From contig JACRAF010000048.1 in assembly GCA_016213505.1 (NCBI GenBank), positions 1 through 50,543 of the forward strand: a stretch of DNA of 50,543 bases, written 5' to 3'. This document shows, one piece after another, positions 17,452-26,697 of the stretch. The notes beneath the pieces are model-generated. The model saw only the letters and a program-made list of their open reading frames with translations. It did not search any database and was not told where the DNA came from. Source of the DNA: Devosia nanyangense (GTDB lineage Bacteria > Pseudomonadota > Alphaproteobacteria > Rhizobiales > Devosiaceae). Position numbers and translations under genes: made by a program. Numbering within the stretch: position 1 is the first letter of the stretch; each line of letters opens with the position of its first letter.

Positions 17452-18474
17452 CTAGATCCATCCCCCCAGTTCGCGCCGCACCACCGCCTCCAGCATGTCC
17501 ATCCCGCCGTCGCTGTCGTTGAGGCAGGGGATGTACGCATAGTCGTCGTGCCCGCCGCCGGCATGGACGAACTGCTCGCGGCCGGTGATCGCCAGTTCCT
17601 CCAGCGTCTCGATGCAATCGACCGAAAAGGCCGGCGCCAGGATCGCCACCTTCTTTTTGGCCGCGCCGAGCTCCATCAGCGTCTTGTCGGTATAGGGCTG
17701 CAGCCACTCGTCGGGTCCGAACCGGCTCTGGAACGTCACTCTGAGATAGTCCTCGCTCCAGCCGAGCCGCTCGCGCACCAGCCGCGTCGTCTTCAGGCAC
17801 TCGCAATAATACGGGTCGCCCTTGAGGAGATATTCGATCGGCATACCGTGATAGCTGGTCAGCACCACGTCCGGCTTGAACGGCAGCGCCGCCACGCCGT
17901 CGGCGATGCTGCGCGAGAGCGCTGCGATGTACTCGGGCGTGTCGCAATAGGGCGGCAGCGTGCGGATCGCCGGTTGCCCGCGCAGCGCCTTGAGCGCATC
18001 GAACACACTGTCATTGGCGGTCGCCGTCGTCGTCGCCGAATATTGCGGGTAGAGCGGACAGAACAGGATTCTGGTGCAGCCGGCTGCCTGCAGCGCCTTG
18101 ATCTGCGTTTCGGTCGACGGGTTGCCGTAGCGCATGGCGAAATCCACCACCACGCCTTCGCCGAGCCGCGTCTGGAGCTTTTCCGCCTGCCGCCGCGTGA
18201 TCACCCTGAGCGGGCTGTCGCCGGCCTCGTTGTCCCAGATCTTGCGGTAGTTGGCGCCGCTCTTTTGCGGCCGGACGTTGAGGATGATGCCTTGCAGGAT
18301 CGGCAGCCAGATCAAGGGCGAGGTCTCGATCACCCGCCGGTCGCTGAGGAACTCGCCGAGATAGCGTCGCATCGGCCAATAGTCGGGCGAATCGGGCGTG
18401 CCGAGATTGAGCAGCAGCACGCCGACCTTGGGCGGCTTGACAGTGGGATGGTCGGACGGCTTCTGGATGGACAT
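17452..18474 (-). CDS. hemH: Ferrochelatase
   Basis: This 340-residue enzyme inserts iron into protoporphyrin IX, the last step of haem synthesis. The N-terminal VGVLLLNLGTPD and the signature SYHGMPIEYLLKGDPYYCEC, with the metal-handling His, are present, as are PLYPQYSATTT and the conserved FSVDCIETLEE near the C-terminus. The ATG at 18474 (MSIQKP) gives the usual length, and the frame before it lacks family sequence. It lies 78 bp downstream of mntH on the same strand, so manganese import and haem synthesis may be co-transcribed, although each could have its own promoter. Confidence 0.96.
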   Translation of the reverse strand: MSIQKPSDHPTVKPPKVGVLLLNLGTPDSPDYWPMRRYLGEFLSDRRVIETSPLIWLPILQGIILNVRPQKSGANYRKIWDNEAGDSPLRVITRRQAEKLQTRLGEGVVVDFAMRYGNPSTETQIKALQAAGCTRILFCPLYPQYSATTTATANDSVFDALKALRGQPAIRTLPPYCDTPEYIAALSRSIADGVAALPFKPDVVLTSYHGMPIEYLLKGDPYYCECLKTTRLVRERLGWSEDYLRVTFQSRFGPDEWLQPYTDKTLMELGAAKKKVAILAPAFSVDCIETLEELAITGREQFVHAGGGHDDYAYIPCLNDSDGGMDMLEAVVRRELGGWI

Positions 18475-18552
18475 GCAAGCGGGCTGGAACGGTTCCAAGG
18501 AGCGGCACCATAGCCATGGAGCCGCCGCTCGCAAAGCCGCCCTTCGCCGCGC

Positions 18553-19911
18553 CTAGCCCAGCGATCCGGTGAAGAAGTCGAAAATCAGCTTGCCGTTGAG
18601 CCCGATCACCGCCACCGCCACAACCGCGGCGATACCGGTCAGCCAGCGCGGCGCGACGAGGGTGCCGAGCTTGGCCTTCTGCGCCGTGAACAGCACCAGC
18701 GGCACCACCGCAAAGGGCAGCTGCAGCCCGAGGATCACCTGGCTCAGCACCAGGAGCTTGCCCATCTGCGCCTCGCCATAGATGAGGATGACCACGATCG
18801 CCGGAATGATGGCGACGAGCCGCGTCACCAGCCGCCGCGCCCAGGCGGCGAGCTTGATGTCGATGAACCCTTCCATGACGATCTGGCCGGCCATGGTGGC
18901 GGTCACCGTCGAGTTGAGGCCGCAGGCGAGCAGTGCCACGCCGAACAGCACCGGCGCGATGGCCGAGCCGAGGAGCGGATTGAGCAGGCCGTGCGCGACC
19001 CCCAGATCGCCGACCACCTGCCCGCTCTTGTAGAACGTCGCCGCCGCCAGGATCAGCAGCGACGCGTTGATGGTGAGCGCGAACATCAGCGCGAAGGTCG
19101 AGTCGATAGTCGCGAACTTCAGCGCCTCCTGCTTTTCGGGCTCGGTGCCGCCATAGGCGCGGGTCTGGATGATGCCCGAATGGAGGTAGAGATTGTGCGG
19201 CATCACCGTGGCGCCGATGATGCCGAGCGCCAGGTACAGCATGCCCGGATTGGTGACGATGTCGGTGGTCGGCGCGAAGCCGCGGATCACCTGGCCCCAA
19301 TCGGGATTGGCCATGGCGATCTGGACGACAAAGCATGCCGCGATGACGCCGATCAGCGAGATGATGAAGGCCTCGATCCAGCGAAATCCCTTGGTCTGCA
19401 GCCACAGGATCAGGAACACATCGGCCGCGGTGATGAAAATGCCGATCTCGAGCGGGATGTGAAAGACCAGGTTGAGCCCGATGGCGGTGCCGATCACCTC
19501 GGCGAGGTCGGTGGCGCAGATCGCCAGCTCCGCCAGCGCCCAGAGCGGCCACGACAGCCAGCGCGGGAAAGCGTCGCGACAGGCCTGCGCCAGGTCCTTG
19601 CCGGTGCCGATGGCGAGGCGCGCGGCGAGCGACTGCAGCACGATCGCCATGATGTTGGAGAGCAGCGCGACGACCAGCAGCGTGTAACCGAACTGGCTGC
19701 CGCCGGCGAGCGAGGTCGCCCAGTTGCCCGGGTCCATGTAACCCACGGCGACGAGATAGCCCGGCCCGAGGAAGGTGAGGAACCGCCGCCAGGCCGAACC
19801 GCCGGCCTTGACCGGAATCGAGCGGAACACATCCGCCAGCGGCGGGGTGGTGCTGTCGCGCAGCCATCCGGGCCGGCGGGTGGGAACGGTGTCCATCGTA
19901 TCCGAAGTCAT
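18553..19911 (-). CDS. mntH: Nramp-family divalent metal (manganese) importer
   Basis: This is a 452-residue inner-membrane proton-coupled metal importer with about 11 hydrophobic helices. The substrate-site motif DPGN in helix 1 (residues 60-63, [15 protein letters not shown]) and the helix-6 motif [10 protein letters not shown], with the metal-binding Met-Pro-His region, are intact. Starts at 19911 (MTSDTM) or 19896 (MDTVP) are both possible. The first is used here. Two inverted-repeat operators of the Mur type lie 35-82 bp upstream, which fits repression by manganese-loaded Mur (Fur family). Confidence 0.94.
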   Translation of the reverse strand: MTSDTMDTVPTRRPGWLRDSTTPPLADVFRSIPVKAGGSAWRRFLTFLGPGYLVAVGYMDPGNWATSLAGGSQFGYTLLVVALLSNIMAIVLQSLAARLAIGTGKDLAQACRDAFPRWLSWPLWALAELAICATDLAEVIGTAIGLNLVFHIPLEIGIFITAADVFLILWLQTKGFRWIEAFIISLIGVIAACFVVQIAMANPDWGQVIRGFAPTTDIVTNPGMLYLALGIIGATVMPHNLYLHSGIIQTRAYGGTEPEKQEALKFATIDSTFALMFALTINASLLILAAATFYKSGQVVGDLGVAHGLLNPLLGSAIAPVLFGVALLACGLNSTVTATMAGQIVMEGFIDIKLAAWARRLVTRLVAIIPAIVVILIYGEAQMGKLLVLSQVILGLQLPFAVVPLVLFTAQKAKLGTLVAPRWLTGIAAVVAVAVIGLNGKLIFDFFTGSLG

Positions 19912-19945
19912 TAGGCGGTCTTCCCATAGCTGCGCAAGGCTGCGA

Positions 19946-19993
19946 TTGCAACTCATTCGCAAGAGAGATAGCCAAGTTGCGAATGATTTGCAA
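19946..19993 (-). promoter_or_regulatory. Two Mur-type operators before mntH
   Basis: TTGCAACTCATTCGCAA (19946-19962) and TTGCGAATGATTTGCAA (19977-19993) are near-palindromes and near reverse complements of each other. Their centres are 31 bp apart, about three helical turns. They resemble the TTGC-n-GCAA Mur/manganese-responsive boxes known upstream of rhizobial mntH and sit just upstream of this mntH. Confidence 0.7.
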
Positions 19994-20094
19994 CTGGACC
20001 GTCGTGGCGCAGCGTTAACGCAGGCTTAAGCGGCCGCTCCGATCCTGAAAGCCTGTTGGACGCGTGATTCGAGCCATCCGGGCGGAGATTGACG

Positions 20095-20316
20095 ATGACC
20101 AAGACCGAAGGCGAACAGGAAGCGCTCAGGCGCTGGCGCCAGCTCCCACTCGATCAGCGCTCGAGATTCGAAGACGCCGAGGCCTATGCCGTGCGGCTCG
20201 ATCTCGAACTCGATTTCCCCACTGTCACCAGCCGGCGCCGGCTGATCGCCGCCTGGCTGATGCGCGACCTGATCGCCACCCGCGCCGCAGCGGCCGAGGC
20301 GACCAGGGCGGCGTGA
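20095..20316 (+). CDS. Small hypothetical protein, 73 aa
   Basis: This is a short soluble protein, mostly helical and rich in Arg, Glu and Leu (RRWRQLPLDQRSRFEDAEAY). It has no signal peptide or cysteines. The ATG is supported by GGAG 7 nt upstream. It is preceded by the mntH promoter region in divergent orientation and ends 1 bp before the convergent DUF1007-NicO gene. I do not recognise the family. Confidence 0.6.
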   Translation: MTKTEGEQEALRRWRQLPLDQRSRFEDAEAYAVRLDLELDFPTVTSRRRLIAAWLMRDLIATRAAAAEATRAA

Positions 20317-20317
20317 G

Positions 20318-22123
20318 CTAGACGCTCGCCAGCAACAGCACGACGCCGAAGCCCAGGACGCAGACTGCGTCGAGCAGCTCGACCCACCACACCAGCGTCT
20401 CGGTAACCGGGTTGTCGGCCCCGGAAAGCCGCCGCGCGAGGCCCTTGAAGCCGACGGCGATGGCGGCGAGCGCTCCGGTGGTGATGGCGGTACCGAGCCC
20501 CATCAGCAGCACCGCGGCGATGCCGGCGGCGAGCAGCCCCTGGCTCAGCGCAAAGGCCAGCACGATCAGCGCCCCCGAGCACGGTCGGATACCGACCGCC
20601 AGCACCACGCCGAGCTGCTCCTTCCAGCCGCCGCGCAGTTGCTGGGGCGTCACCACATGGGCGTGCCCATGATCGTGTTCGTCCGATGCGTGGCTGTGGC
20701 CGTAATGCGCATCGCCCGGCAATCGGCCGTAAGCATCGGGCCCTGCCTCGCCGGTGCGGAACGACGTCAGCGCCGGTCCACTGGCGGCGAGCGCGTGCAC
20801 CGGAGCCCCCAGATGACGCCGCGCCAGCGATTGCATCGAATTGACCGCCGGCGCCCCGAACGCGGCCGGCGCCTCGTGGTGATGGCGCCGCCAGCCGAAA
20901 ACCTTCCGCGCGATCAGCCACAGCCCGAGCGCCGCCACCATCGCGTACGACAGAATCCCGATCCAGTTGGCGGCGCTGCTCATCGCCATGCTGGTCATGC
21001 CCAGCACAATCGCCGCCACCAGCTCGAAGCCGATGGCCACCAGTGACTGCAGCATGGCGCTGAGAAAGCTCAGCAGCACGCCGCGGCGCATCTGCGCCTC
21101 GTTGGCGAGCACATAGGACGAGATCACCACCTTGCCGTGACCCGGCCCCGCGGCGTGGAAGATGCCATAGAGAAAGCTCAGCCCGCCCAGCACCCAGAAC
21201 GCCGTCCAGTCGGTTTTGAGCCGCGCCAGCGCGAGGCTCAGCGCCTGATAGAAATCCAGCTGCTGCTGCGCCACCCAGCCGAGAAAGCCGGTCCGCGGCA
21301 GGTTGAGGCCGGGCTCCGGCGGCGCCGCGCCGAACGGCACGTCATTGGTCACGACCCGTGGCGCCGCTGCGTCCGCCGGCGCCGCGCCCAGCGCGTTAGC
21401 CGCATCGAGCGCGGTGGCGGGCGCCGGCTCAGCCGCCGCGACCGTGCCCGCCGGCTTGCCGGTGGCGCTGCCGCCGGGGCACTTGACGAGGATGCCGCCC
21501 TGCACGCCGCGCAACGCCTCCGCCAGCGCCGGCGGCAGCGTGGTGACGTCAGCCGGCAGCGCGTAGAGCTGATCGGCGATGGCGTCGGGCATGGTGTGCC
21601 CCGCCTCCATCTCGATGCCGCAGTTCTTGGGCGCATTGATGAGGCGCACCGAGTTCGCATCCCTGAAGGTGATGGCGACGTAGTATTCGGGATCGTTGAT
21701 GGCCAGTTCGAGCGCGTTCTGGATGGCGTAGGGCGTGTCGAGCGCGACGTCGAAATTCAGCGTCGTCCGGTTGTCGATAAAATCGATGGTCGGGTTGCTG
21801 CCGTGGGCGAAGGTCAGGTTGGTGCCCTGCCCCTCGCCGGCGAAGGTGTAGTACTGGTACTCGGCCAGCCCGACCATGTTGTCGTCGGCGAGCGGCTGCA
21901 GCTCCGCGCGCGACACCTTGCCGTCGCCGTCGGTATCGAGTCCCTGGATCGACCAGGCCGAATAGGCTTCGTCGAACGTCCACTCATTGTGGACGGCGAC
22001 GATCTCGCCGGCATCGTTGAAGGTGATCGTCGCGGTGGCGTCGATGAAGATGTGGGGATGCGCCAGGGCCGGGAGCGGCAGGAGCCCGGCGAGAACGGCT
22101 AGCGCGGCAATCGGACGATGCAT
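20318..22123 (-). CDS. DUF1007 domain fused to NicO/RcnA-type metal transporter
   Basis: This is a 601-residue protein. Residues 1-21 form a signal peptide. The DUF1007 periplasmic domain follows (about 22-205), beginning HPHIFID and holding an EF-hand-like loop, DTDGDGKVSRAEL (about 63-75). An Ala/Pro linker leads to the NicO-type membrane domain (about 280-600), with GIFHAAGPGHGK, a His-rich loop (HYGHSHASDEHDHGHAH) and GIRPCSGALIVL. In several bacteria these are two adjacent genes, described as ZevA and ZevB and linked to zinc. Related NicO proteins move nickel or cobalt. The metal and direction of transport cannot be decided here. Confidence 0.88.
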   Translation of the reverse strand: MHRPIAALAVLAGLLPLPALAHPHIFIDATATITFNDAGEIVAVHNEWTFDEAYSAWSIQGLDTDGDGKVSRAELQPLADDNMVGLAEYQYYTFAGEGQGTNLTFAHGSNPTIDFIDNRTTLNFDVALDTPYAIQNALELAINDPEYYVAITFRDANSVRLINAPKNCGIEMEAGHTMPDAIADQLYALPADVTTLPPALAEALRGVQGGILVKCPGGSATGKPAGTVAAAEPAPATALDAANALGAAPADAAAPRVVTNDVPFGAAPPEPGLNLPRTGFLGWVAQQQLDFYQALSLALARLKTDWTAFWVLGGLSFLYGIFHAAGPGHGKVVISSYVLANEAQMRRGVLLSFLSAMLQSLVAIGFELVAAIVLGMTSMAMSSAANWIGILSYAMVAALGLWLIARKVFGWRRHHHEAPAAFGAPAVNSMQSLARRHLGAPVHALAASGPALTSFRTGEAGPDAYGRLPGDAHYGHSHASDEHDHGHAHVVTPQQLRGGWKEQLGVVLAVGIRPCSGALIVLAFALSQGLLAAGIAAVLLMGLGTAITTGALAAIAVGFKGLARRLSGADNPVTETLVWWVELLDAVCVLGFGVVLLLASV

Positions 22124-22150
22124 GCGAAATCTTGCCCCTGGAATTCCGGT

Positions 22151-23050
22151 CTAGCTCACCGGATGCGCCTCGAACCACGCGACCAAATGATCGATCAGGG
22201 CCCGAACCTTGCCGGCAAGGTGCCGCCGATGCGGATACACCGCCTGCAGACTCGAGCCGGTGTGCACGTAGTCCGCGAGCACCGAAACCAGCTTCCCCGA
22301 CGCGATCATCGGGTCGGCGAGGTAGCCGGGCAATAAGGCAAGCCCAAGGCCCGCCAGCGCCGCGTCGCGCGCCGAAAGCGGCGAATTGACCCGCACCGGC
22401 CCCGACACATGCACCGAAACGGTGGCGCCCTTGTCGATGAAGCGCCAGTTGGCCTGACCCTGGAAATTGGTGTCGACGACGCAGAAATGGCCGCGCAGAT
22501 CTTCCGGCGCCCGGGGCGTGCCGCGCGCCTTAAGATAGGCGGGCGAGCCGACCACCGAGTGCTGCATGTCGGCGATCTTGCGCGCGATCAGCGAGGAATC
22601 CTGAGCCGCCCCGATCCTCAGCGCCACGTCGATCCCCTCGTCGACCAGATCGACGAAGCGGTCCTCGAGGCGGAGGTCGAGTGTAACGTCGGGATGCTCG
22701 GCGAGAAACACGAAGATCGCCGGGGCGAGGATCATCTCGCCGAAATTGCGCGCCGCCGAGACGCGCAGCAGCCCACGCGGCGCCGCCGTCTGATCGAGGA
22801 TCGAGGCATCGAGATCGTCGAGTTGCTGCAGCAGCTGGCTCGCCTCGCGATAATACGCCTCGCCCGCTTCGGTGAGGCTGAGCTTGCGCGTCGTCCGGTT
22901 CATCAGCCGCACCCCGAGATAGTCCTCGAGGTCGGTGACGTACTTGCTCAGCAGCGCCTTGCTCCGCCCATGCTGCCGCGCCGCCGCCGAGAACCCGCCG
23001 GCGTCGAACACCTGGACGAACGCACGAATACGAGAAAGGTCCTGGGACAT
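22151..23050 (-). CDS. LysR-family transcriptional regulator
   Basis: This 299-residue regulator has an N-terminal winged helix-turn-helix (about 5-62: FVQVFDAGGFSAAARQHGRSKALLSKYVTDLE) and a substrate-binding co-inducer domain (about 90-295). It is most like the CrgA/DsdC-type group that ends with a segment like HLAGKVRALIDHLVAWF. It lies 27 bp upstream of the DUF1007-NicO gene on the same strand, so it might sit in the same transcript and control it, but a LysR target divergent from itself is not present. The effector is unknown. Confidence 0.9.
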   Translation of the reverse strand: MSQDLSRIRAFVQVFDAGGFSAAARQHGRSKALLSKYVTDLEDYLGVRLMNRTTRKLSLTEAGEAYYREASQLLQQLDDLDASILDQTAAPRGLLRVSAARNFGEMILAPAIFVFLAEHPDVTLDLRLEDRFVDLVDEGIDVALRIGAAQDSSLIARKIADMQHSVVGSPAYLKARGTPRAPEDLRGHFCVVDTNFQGQANWRFIDKGATVSVHVSGPVRVNSPLSARDAALAGLGLALLPGYLADPMIASGKLVSVLADYVHTGSSLQAVYPHRRHLAGKVRALIDHLVAWFEAHPVS

Positions 23051-23112
23051 GGCACAGTGATAGTGGATCGTTCAGCGAACAGGCAACAGCCGACGGGGGT
23101 GTGGCCCCCAGC

Positions 23113-23517
23113 CTAGTGGGAGATCGGCGCCGCGCCGGCGAGGCTCTCGATGATCGGGCAATCGGGGCGGTTGTCGCCGTCGCAGCAATGGACGAGATGG
23201 GCGAGCGTTTCGCGCATTTCGCCGAGCAGCGCGATCTTGGCGTCGAGCTCCCTGATGTGGCTCTGGGTGAGCGCCTTGACGTCGCGGCTCGAGCGATCGC
23301 GGTCACCCCACAGGCGCAACAGGTCGCCGATCTCGGCGATGGAGAAGCCGAGGTCGCGGGCGCGGCGGATGAAGCCGAGCCGGTGCACGTCCTCGGCGCC
23401 GTAGTCGCGATAATTGCTGTCGCGCCGATCGGCGGCGGGAATCAGCCCGATCTGCTCGTAGTGACGGATCATTTTGGCCGACACGCCCGTTGCGCGTGAT
23501 GCCTCGCCGATCTGCAT
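23113..23517 (-). CDS. cueR: Copper-responsive MerR-family regulator CueR
   Basis: This 134-residue activator senses cytoplasmic Cu(I). An N-terminal MerR helix-turn-helix (MQIGEASRATGVSAKMIRHYEQIGL) is followed by a dimerisation helix, then the metal loop HCCDGDNRPDCPII, with Cys111, Cys112 and Cys120; E. coli CueR uses Cys112 and Cys120. The ATG at 23517 is chosen because it starts at the conserved MQIGE. It is divergent from copA, with a MerR-type promoter between them. Confidence 0.94.
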   Translation of the reverse strand: MQIGEASRATGVSAKMIRHYEQIGLIPAADRRDSNYRDYGAEDVHRLGFIRRARDLGFSIAEIGDLLRLWGDRDRSSRDVKALTQSHIRELDAKIALLGEMRETLAHLVHCCDGDNRPDCPIIESLAGAAPISH

Positions 23518-23542
23518 GATTGCTCCAGTACGTCGATTACGC

Positions 23543-23573
23543 TTGACCTTACCATGATGGGAAGGTGCAAGTG
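23543..23573 (+). promoter_or_regulatory. CueR-type operator/promoter of copA
   Basis: A -35 box TTGACC (23543-23548) overlaps the dyad ACCTTACC-N5-GGGAAGGT (23546-23566), the usual MerR-family layout in which the activator binds the long spacer. The -10 region would fall near 23568-23573. The copA ATG is 49 bp downstream of the dyad. Confidence 0.75.
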
Positions 23574-23614
23574 CAAGGTCAAGAGGGGCGAATCCCGGCG
23601 ACAGGAGACCAGAC

Positions 23615-26110
23615 ATGGCGCACGAGCATCACCACGACGTGGAACCGCAGGCGGCCGGCAAGGCGCTCGATCCGGTGTGCGGGATGACCGTCGACCCCAC
23701 GACGGCGCGCTCGGCCGAGGTCGGCGGCAAGACCTATTACTTCTGCTCGGAAGGCTGCCGGACGAAATTCGTCGCCGATCCAGACAAATATCTCAACGCC
23801 AAGCCCTTCGTGCTGCCGCCGCGCAAGACCGCCACCGCGCCAGTGGCTGCACCGGTCCACCGGCACGCCGACGGAACGGAATGTTCCTGCGCCGACGACG
23901 AGCCCGATCACGCCCACGGCCACGGCCATGCTCACCATGATCACGCGCATCACGATCACCATAGTCATGAGCACGCGGGCAGTCCGCCGGCGCCCGCCGC
24001 GGCGGCCAAGCCGGGCGTCAAATACACCTGCCCGATGCACCCCGAGATCGTCCGCGACGCGGCGGGCAGCTGCCCGATCTGCGGCATGGCGCTCGAGCCG
24101 ATGGTGGCCTCGCTCGACGACGCCCCCAATCCCGAGCTCATCGATTTCACCCGGCGGCTGATCGTTTCGGCCGCGCTCAGCGTGCCGCTGCTGGCGTTCG
24201 GCATGGGCGACCTGATCGGGCTGAGGCTCCGCGAGTGGATCGGCGAAGGTCTCTCGGGCTGGATCGAATTGGTGCTCGCGACGCCTGTGGTTGTGTGGGC
24301 GGCGTGGCCGTTCTTCCAGCGCTTCTGGAGTTCCCTGCTCAACCGCTCGCCCAACATGTGGACGCTGATCGGGCTCGGGGTCGGCGCGGCCTATCTGTTC
24401 TCGGTCGTGGCCGTGGCGGCGCCGCAGCTCTTTCCCATGGGAGAGATGGGGGCGCCGGTCTATTTCGAGGCGGCCTCGGTGATCATCGCGCTGGTGTTCG
24501 CCGGCCAGGTGCTGGAGCTCAGGGCCCGCGAGGCGACCGGCAAGGCCATCCGCGCGCTGCTCAATCTGGCGCCCAAGACGGCGCGGCGGATCAGGAACGG
24601 CACCGAGACCGAGGTGCCGCTCGGCGAGGTGGTGGTCGGCGACCTGTTGCGGGTGCGGCCGGGCGAGGCTGTGCCGGTCGACGGCGAGGTGACCGAGGGC
24701 GAGAGCGACGTCGACGAATCGATGCTGACCGGCGAGCCGGTGCCGGCAGAGAAATCGGCGGACTCGCCGGTCACCGGCGGCACGCTCAACGGCTCGGGCA
24801 GCTTCGTGATGAAGGCGACCGCGGTGGGCGAGGCCACGCGGCTCAGCCAGATCGTGGCGCTGGTCGGCAGGGCGCAGCGCAGCCGCGCCCCGATCCAGGC
24901 GCTGGCCGACAAGGTCTCGGCCTGGTTCGTACCGCTGGTGGTCGCCATCGCGGCGGTGAGTTTCATCGCCTGGCTGCTGATCACCGGCGATTTCGCCCAG
25001 GCGCTGGTCGCCGCGATCTCGGTCCTGATCATCGCCTGTCCCTGTGCACTGGGGCTGGCGACGCCGATGTCGGTGATGGTCGCCACCGGGCGCGGCGCCC
25101 ATGCCGGGGTGCTGGTCAAGGACGCCGAGGCGCTCGAGACCTTCTCCCGCGTCGACGCGCTGATCGTCGACAAGACCGGAACACTGACCGAGGGCAAGCC
25201 GGCGCTCGATCAGGTCATCGCCGACAAGGGCGTCGATGAGGGCTGGGTGCTGGCCATCGCCGCAGCGCTGGAACGGGGTTCTGCTCATCCGCTGGCGCAC
25301 GCCATCACCCGGGGTGCCGAGGCGCGCAGCGCCAAAGTGCTGGAGGTGACCGGCTTCCGCTCGGTCACCGGCAAGGGTGTCACCGGGCTGCTGGGCGACG
25401 CCAAAGTCGCCCTCGGCAACCGGGCGATGATGGATGAGATCGGCGCGCCGGTGCCGGACGCGTTCACGGCACTGCAGGCCGAGCACGCCGCGCGGGCCCG
25501 CACCGCAATGTTCGTCGCCGAAGGCGGCAAGGTGATCGGGCTGGTGACGGTGGCCGATCCGATCAAGCAGAGCGCGAAAGCCTCGATCGAGGCGCTCGCC
25601 GCCGACGGGGTCGAGATCATCATGGCGACCGGCGACGCCAAGGGCACCGCTGACGCCGTGGGGCGCGAGCTGGGGCTGCAACGCATCGAGGCCGGCATGA
25701 CGCCCGAGGCCAAGCACGACCTCGTGGCGAGCCTGAGGAAAGCCGGCCGCAAGGTGGCCTTCGCCGGCGACGGCGTGAACGACGCCCCGGCGCTCGCCGC
25801 CGCCGATGTCGGCATCGCCATGGGCACCGGCGCCGACGTCGCCATCGAATCGGCCGGGCTGACATTGCTCAAGGGCGATCTCACGGGCGCGGTGCGGGCC
25901 CGTAAGCTGGCGCGCGCGACGCTCACCAACATCAAGCAGAACCTCTGGCTGGCGTTCGGCTACAACGCCATCTGCATTCCCGTCGCGGCCGGGGCGCTCT
26001 ATCCGCTGACCGGCTGGCTGCTGTCGCCGATGATCGCCGCCGCGGCCATGAGCCTCAGCTCGGTCAGCGTCATCGGCAATGCGCTCAGGCTGGGACAGGT
26101 GAAGTTGTGA
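23615..26110 (+). CDS. copA: Copper-exporting P1B-type ATPase with YHS and HMBD N-terminus
   Basis: This 831-residue pump exports Cu(I). The usual GMxCxxC metal domain is absent. Instead there is a YHS/TRASH-type domain (about 18-60: [16 protein letters not shown]), a His/Asp-rich stretch (about 98-120) and an HMBD domain (about 136-165: [17 protein letters not shown]). The core has the transport motif CPC (IIACPCALG), phosphorylation site DKTGT, TGE (MLTGEP), HP (SAHPLA) and [11 protein letters not shown] ribosome site, AGGAGA, precedes the ATG. It is controlled by the divergent CueR promoter. It could also carry Ag(I). Confidence 0.95.
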   Translation: MAHEHHHDVEPQAAGKALDPVCGMTVDPTTARSAEVGGKTYYFCSEGCRTKFVADPDKYLNAKPFVLPPRKTATAPVAAPVHRHADGTECSCADDEPDHAHGHGHAHHDHAHHDHHSHEHAGSPPAPAAAAKPGVKYTCPMHPEIVRDAAGSCPICGMALEPMVASLDDAPNPELIDFTRRLIVSAALSVPLLAFGMGDLIGLRLREWIGEGLSGWIELVLATPVVVWAAWPFFQRFWSSLLNRSPNMWTLIGLGVGAAYLFSVVAVAAPQLFPMGEMGAPVYFEAASVIIALVFAGQVLELRAREATGKAIRALLNLAPKTARRIRNGTETEVPLGEVVVGDLLRVRPGEAVPVDGEVTEGESDVDESMLTGEPVPAEKSADSPVTGGTLNGSGSFVMKATAVGEATRLSQIVALVGRAQRSRAPIQALADKVSAWFVPLVVAIAAVSFIAWLLITGDFAQALVAAISVLIIACPCALGLATPMSVMVATGRGAHAGVLVKDAEALETFSRVDALIVDKTGTLTEGKPALDQVIADKGVDEGWVLAIAAALERGSAHPLAHAITRGAEARSAKVLEVTGFRSVTGKGVTGLLGDAKVALGNRAMMDEIGAPVPDAFTALQAEHAARARTAMFVAEGGKVIGLVTVADPIKQSAKASIEALAADGVEIIMATGDAKGTADAVGRELGLQRIEAGMTPEAKHDLVASLRKAGRKVAFAGDGVNDAPALAAADVGIAMGTGADVAIESAGLTLLKGDLTGAVRARKLARATLTNIKQNLWLAFGYNAICIPVAAGALYPLTGWLLSPMIAAAAMSLSSVSVIGNALRLGQVKL

Positions 26111-26123
26111 CCAGGCGTCGCCG

Positions 26124-26546
26124 CTAGGAGATGAGGCCCTCGGCGAAGGCCCGGCGGTGCGTCGCGAGCGTCTCGCGATTTGGGGTGAACGCCGGGTCGG
26201 CTGGCAGGTTCAGCCGGCCCAGCGGGTTCAGTCGCTCGAGGAATTCCGGCGAGACGATGTCGAGCGCCACGAGGAACTCGAAGCGGGAGCCGATGGCGAG
26301 GTGCCCGCGCTCATAGGCCCAGATGGCATCGGCACAGGCGGGGATGCAGTTGCCGGGGGACAGGTCACCGGCAGGATCGAGCCTGAGCAGCGTCCCCAGC
26401 GGATCGACCTCCGCTTCGCGCCGGAGGTCGGCGCCGGTGAAGGCGCAGCGGACGCCATAGGCCGCAAAGACCGCCGAAAGCTCGACCGCCTGCACCGCAA
26501 AGGGCGACTGCGCTTCCTCGAGGCCTCGACCCCTTCGTTCTGCCAC
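26124..26546 (-). CDS. Hypothetical protein with HNH-nuclease-like cysteine pattern
   Basis: This is a 140-residue soluble protein. A CAFTGADLR motif at residue 34 and GNCIPACADAIWAYERG at 65-81 recall the C-x-x-x-G and N-C-x-x-x-C parts of some HNH endonucleases and related HNH-like proteins, where similar text separates strand and helix. The central His pair is not clearly present, so activity is doubtful. The start is GTG. It converges with copA (13 bp apart) and is divergent from lldD. The evidence is weak and the function unknown. Confidence 0.5.
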   Translation of the reverse strand: MAERRGRGLEEAQSPFAVQAVELSAVFAAYGVRCAFTGADLRREAEVDPLGTLLRLDPAGDLSPGNCIPACADAIWAYERGHLAIGSRFEFLVALDIVSPEFLERLNPLGRLNLPADPAFTPNRETLATHRRAFAEGLIS

Positions 26547-26640
26547 TGCCCCATCCGCCCAATTCTACGGAAATGACCGTAATGGCTTTTGCGTAGGCGC
26601 GGCAATCTCGGGTGGCGGGAGTCTGGCTCAAAGTCGCATT

Positions 26641-26662
26641 GACCACTAACATGTTAGTGGTC
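26641..26662 (+). promoter_or_regulatory. 22-bp perfect palindrome upstream of lldD (GntR-type operator)
   Basis: A perfect palindrome with core CTAACATGTTAG (26646-26657) lies 36 bp before the lldD ATG. The same 12-bp core is at 45637-45648, beside a GntR-family gene. The symmetric ACATGT core fits FadR/FCD-type GntR operators. Confidence 0.7.
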
Positions 26663-26697
26663 TAGACGAAGGCAACGCCCCGTTTTCCGGTGACCGC

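Noticed and set aside
19912..20094. Manganese riboswitch before mntH
   Set aside because: No yybP-ykoY-type conserved core was recognised. The two inverted repeats are better explained as protein operators.
23579..25717. Very long open frame antisense to cueR/copA
   Set aside because: It is a GC-rich shadow of copA. The composition is dominated by Arg, Ala, Gly and His-Arg repeats, and CopA has all its motifs.
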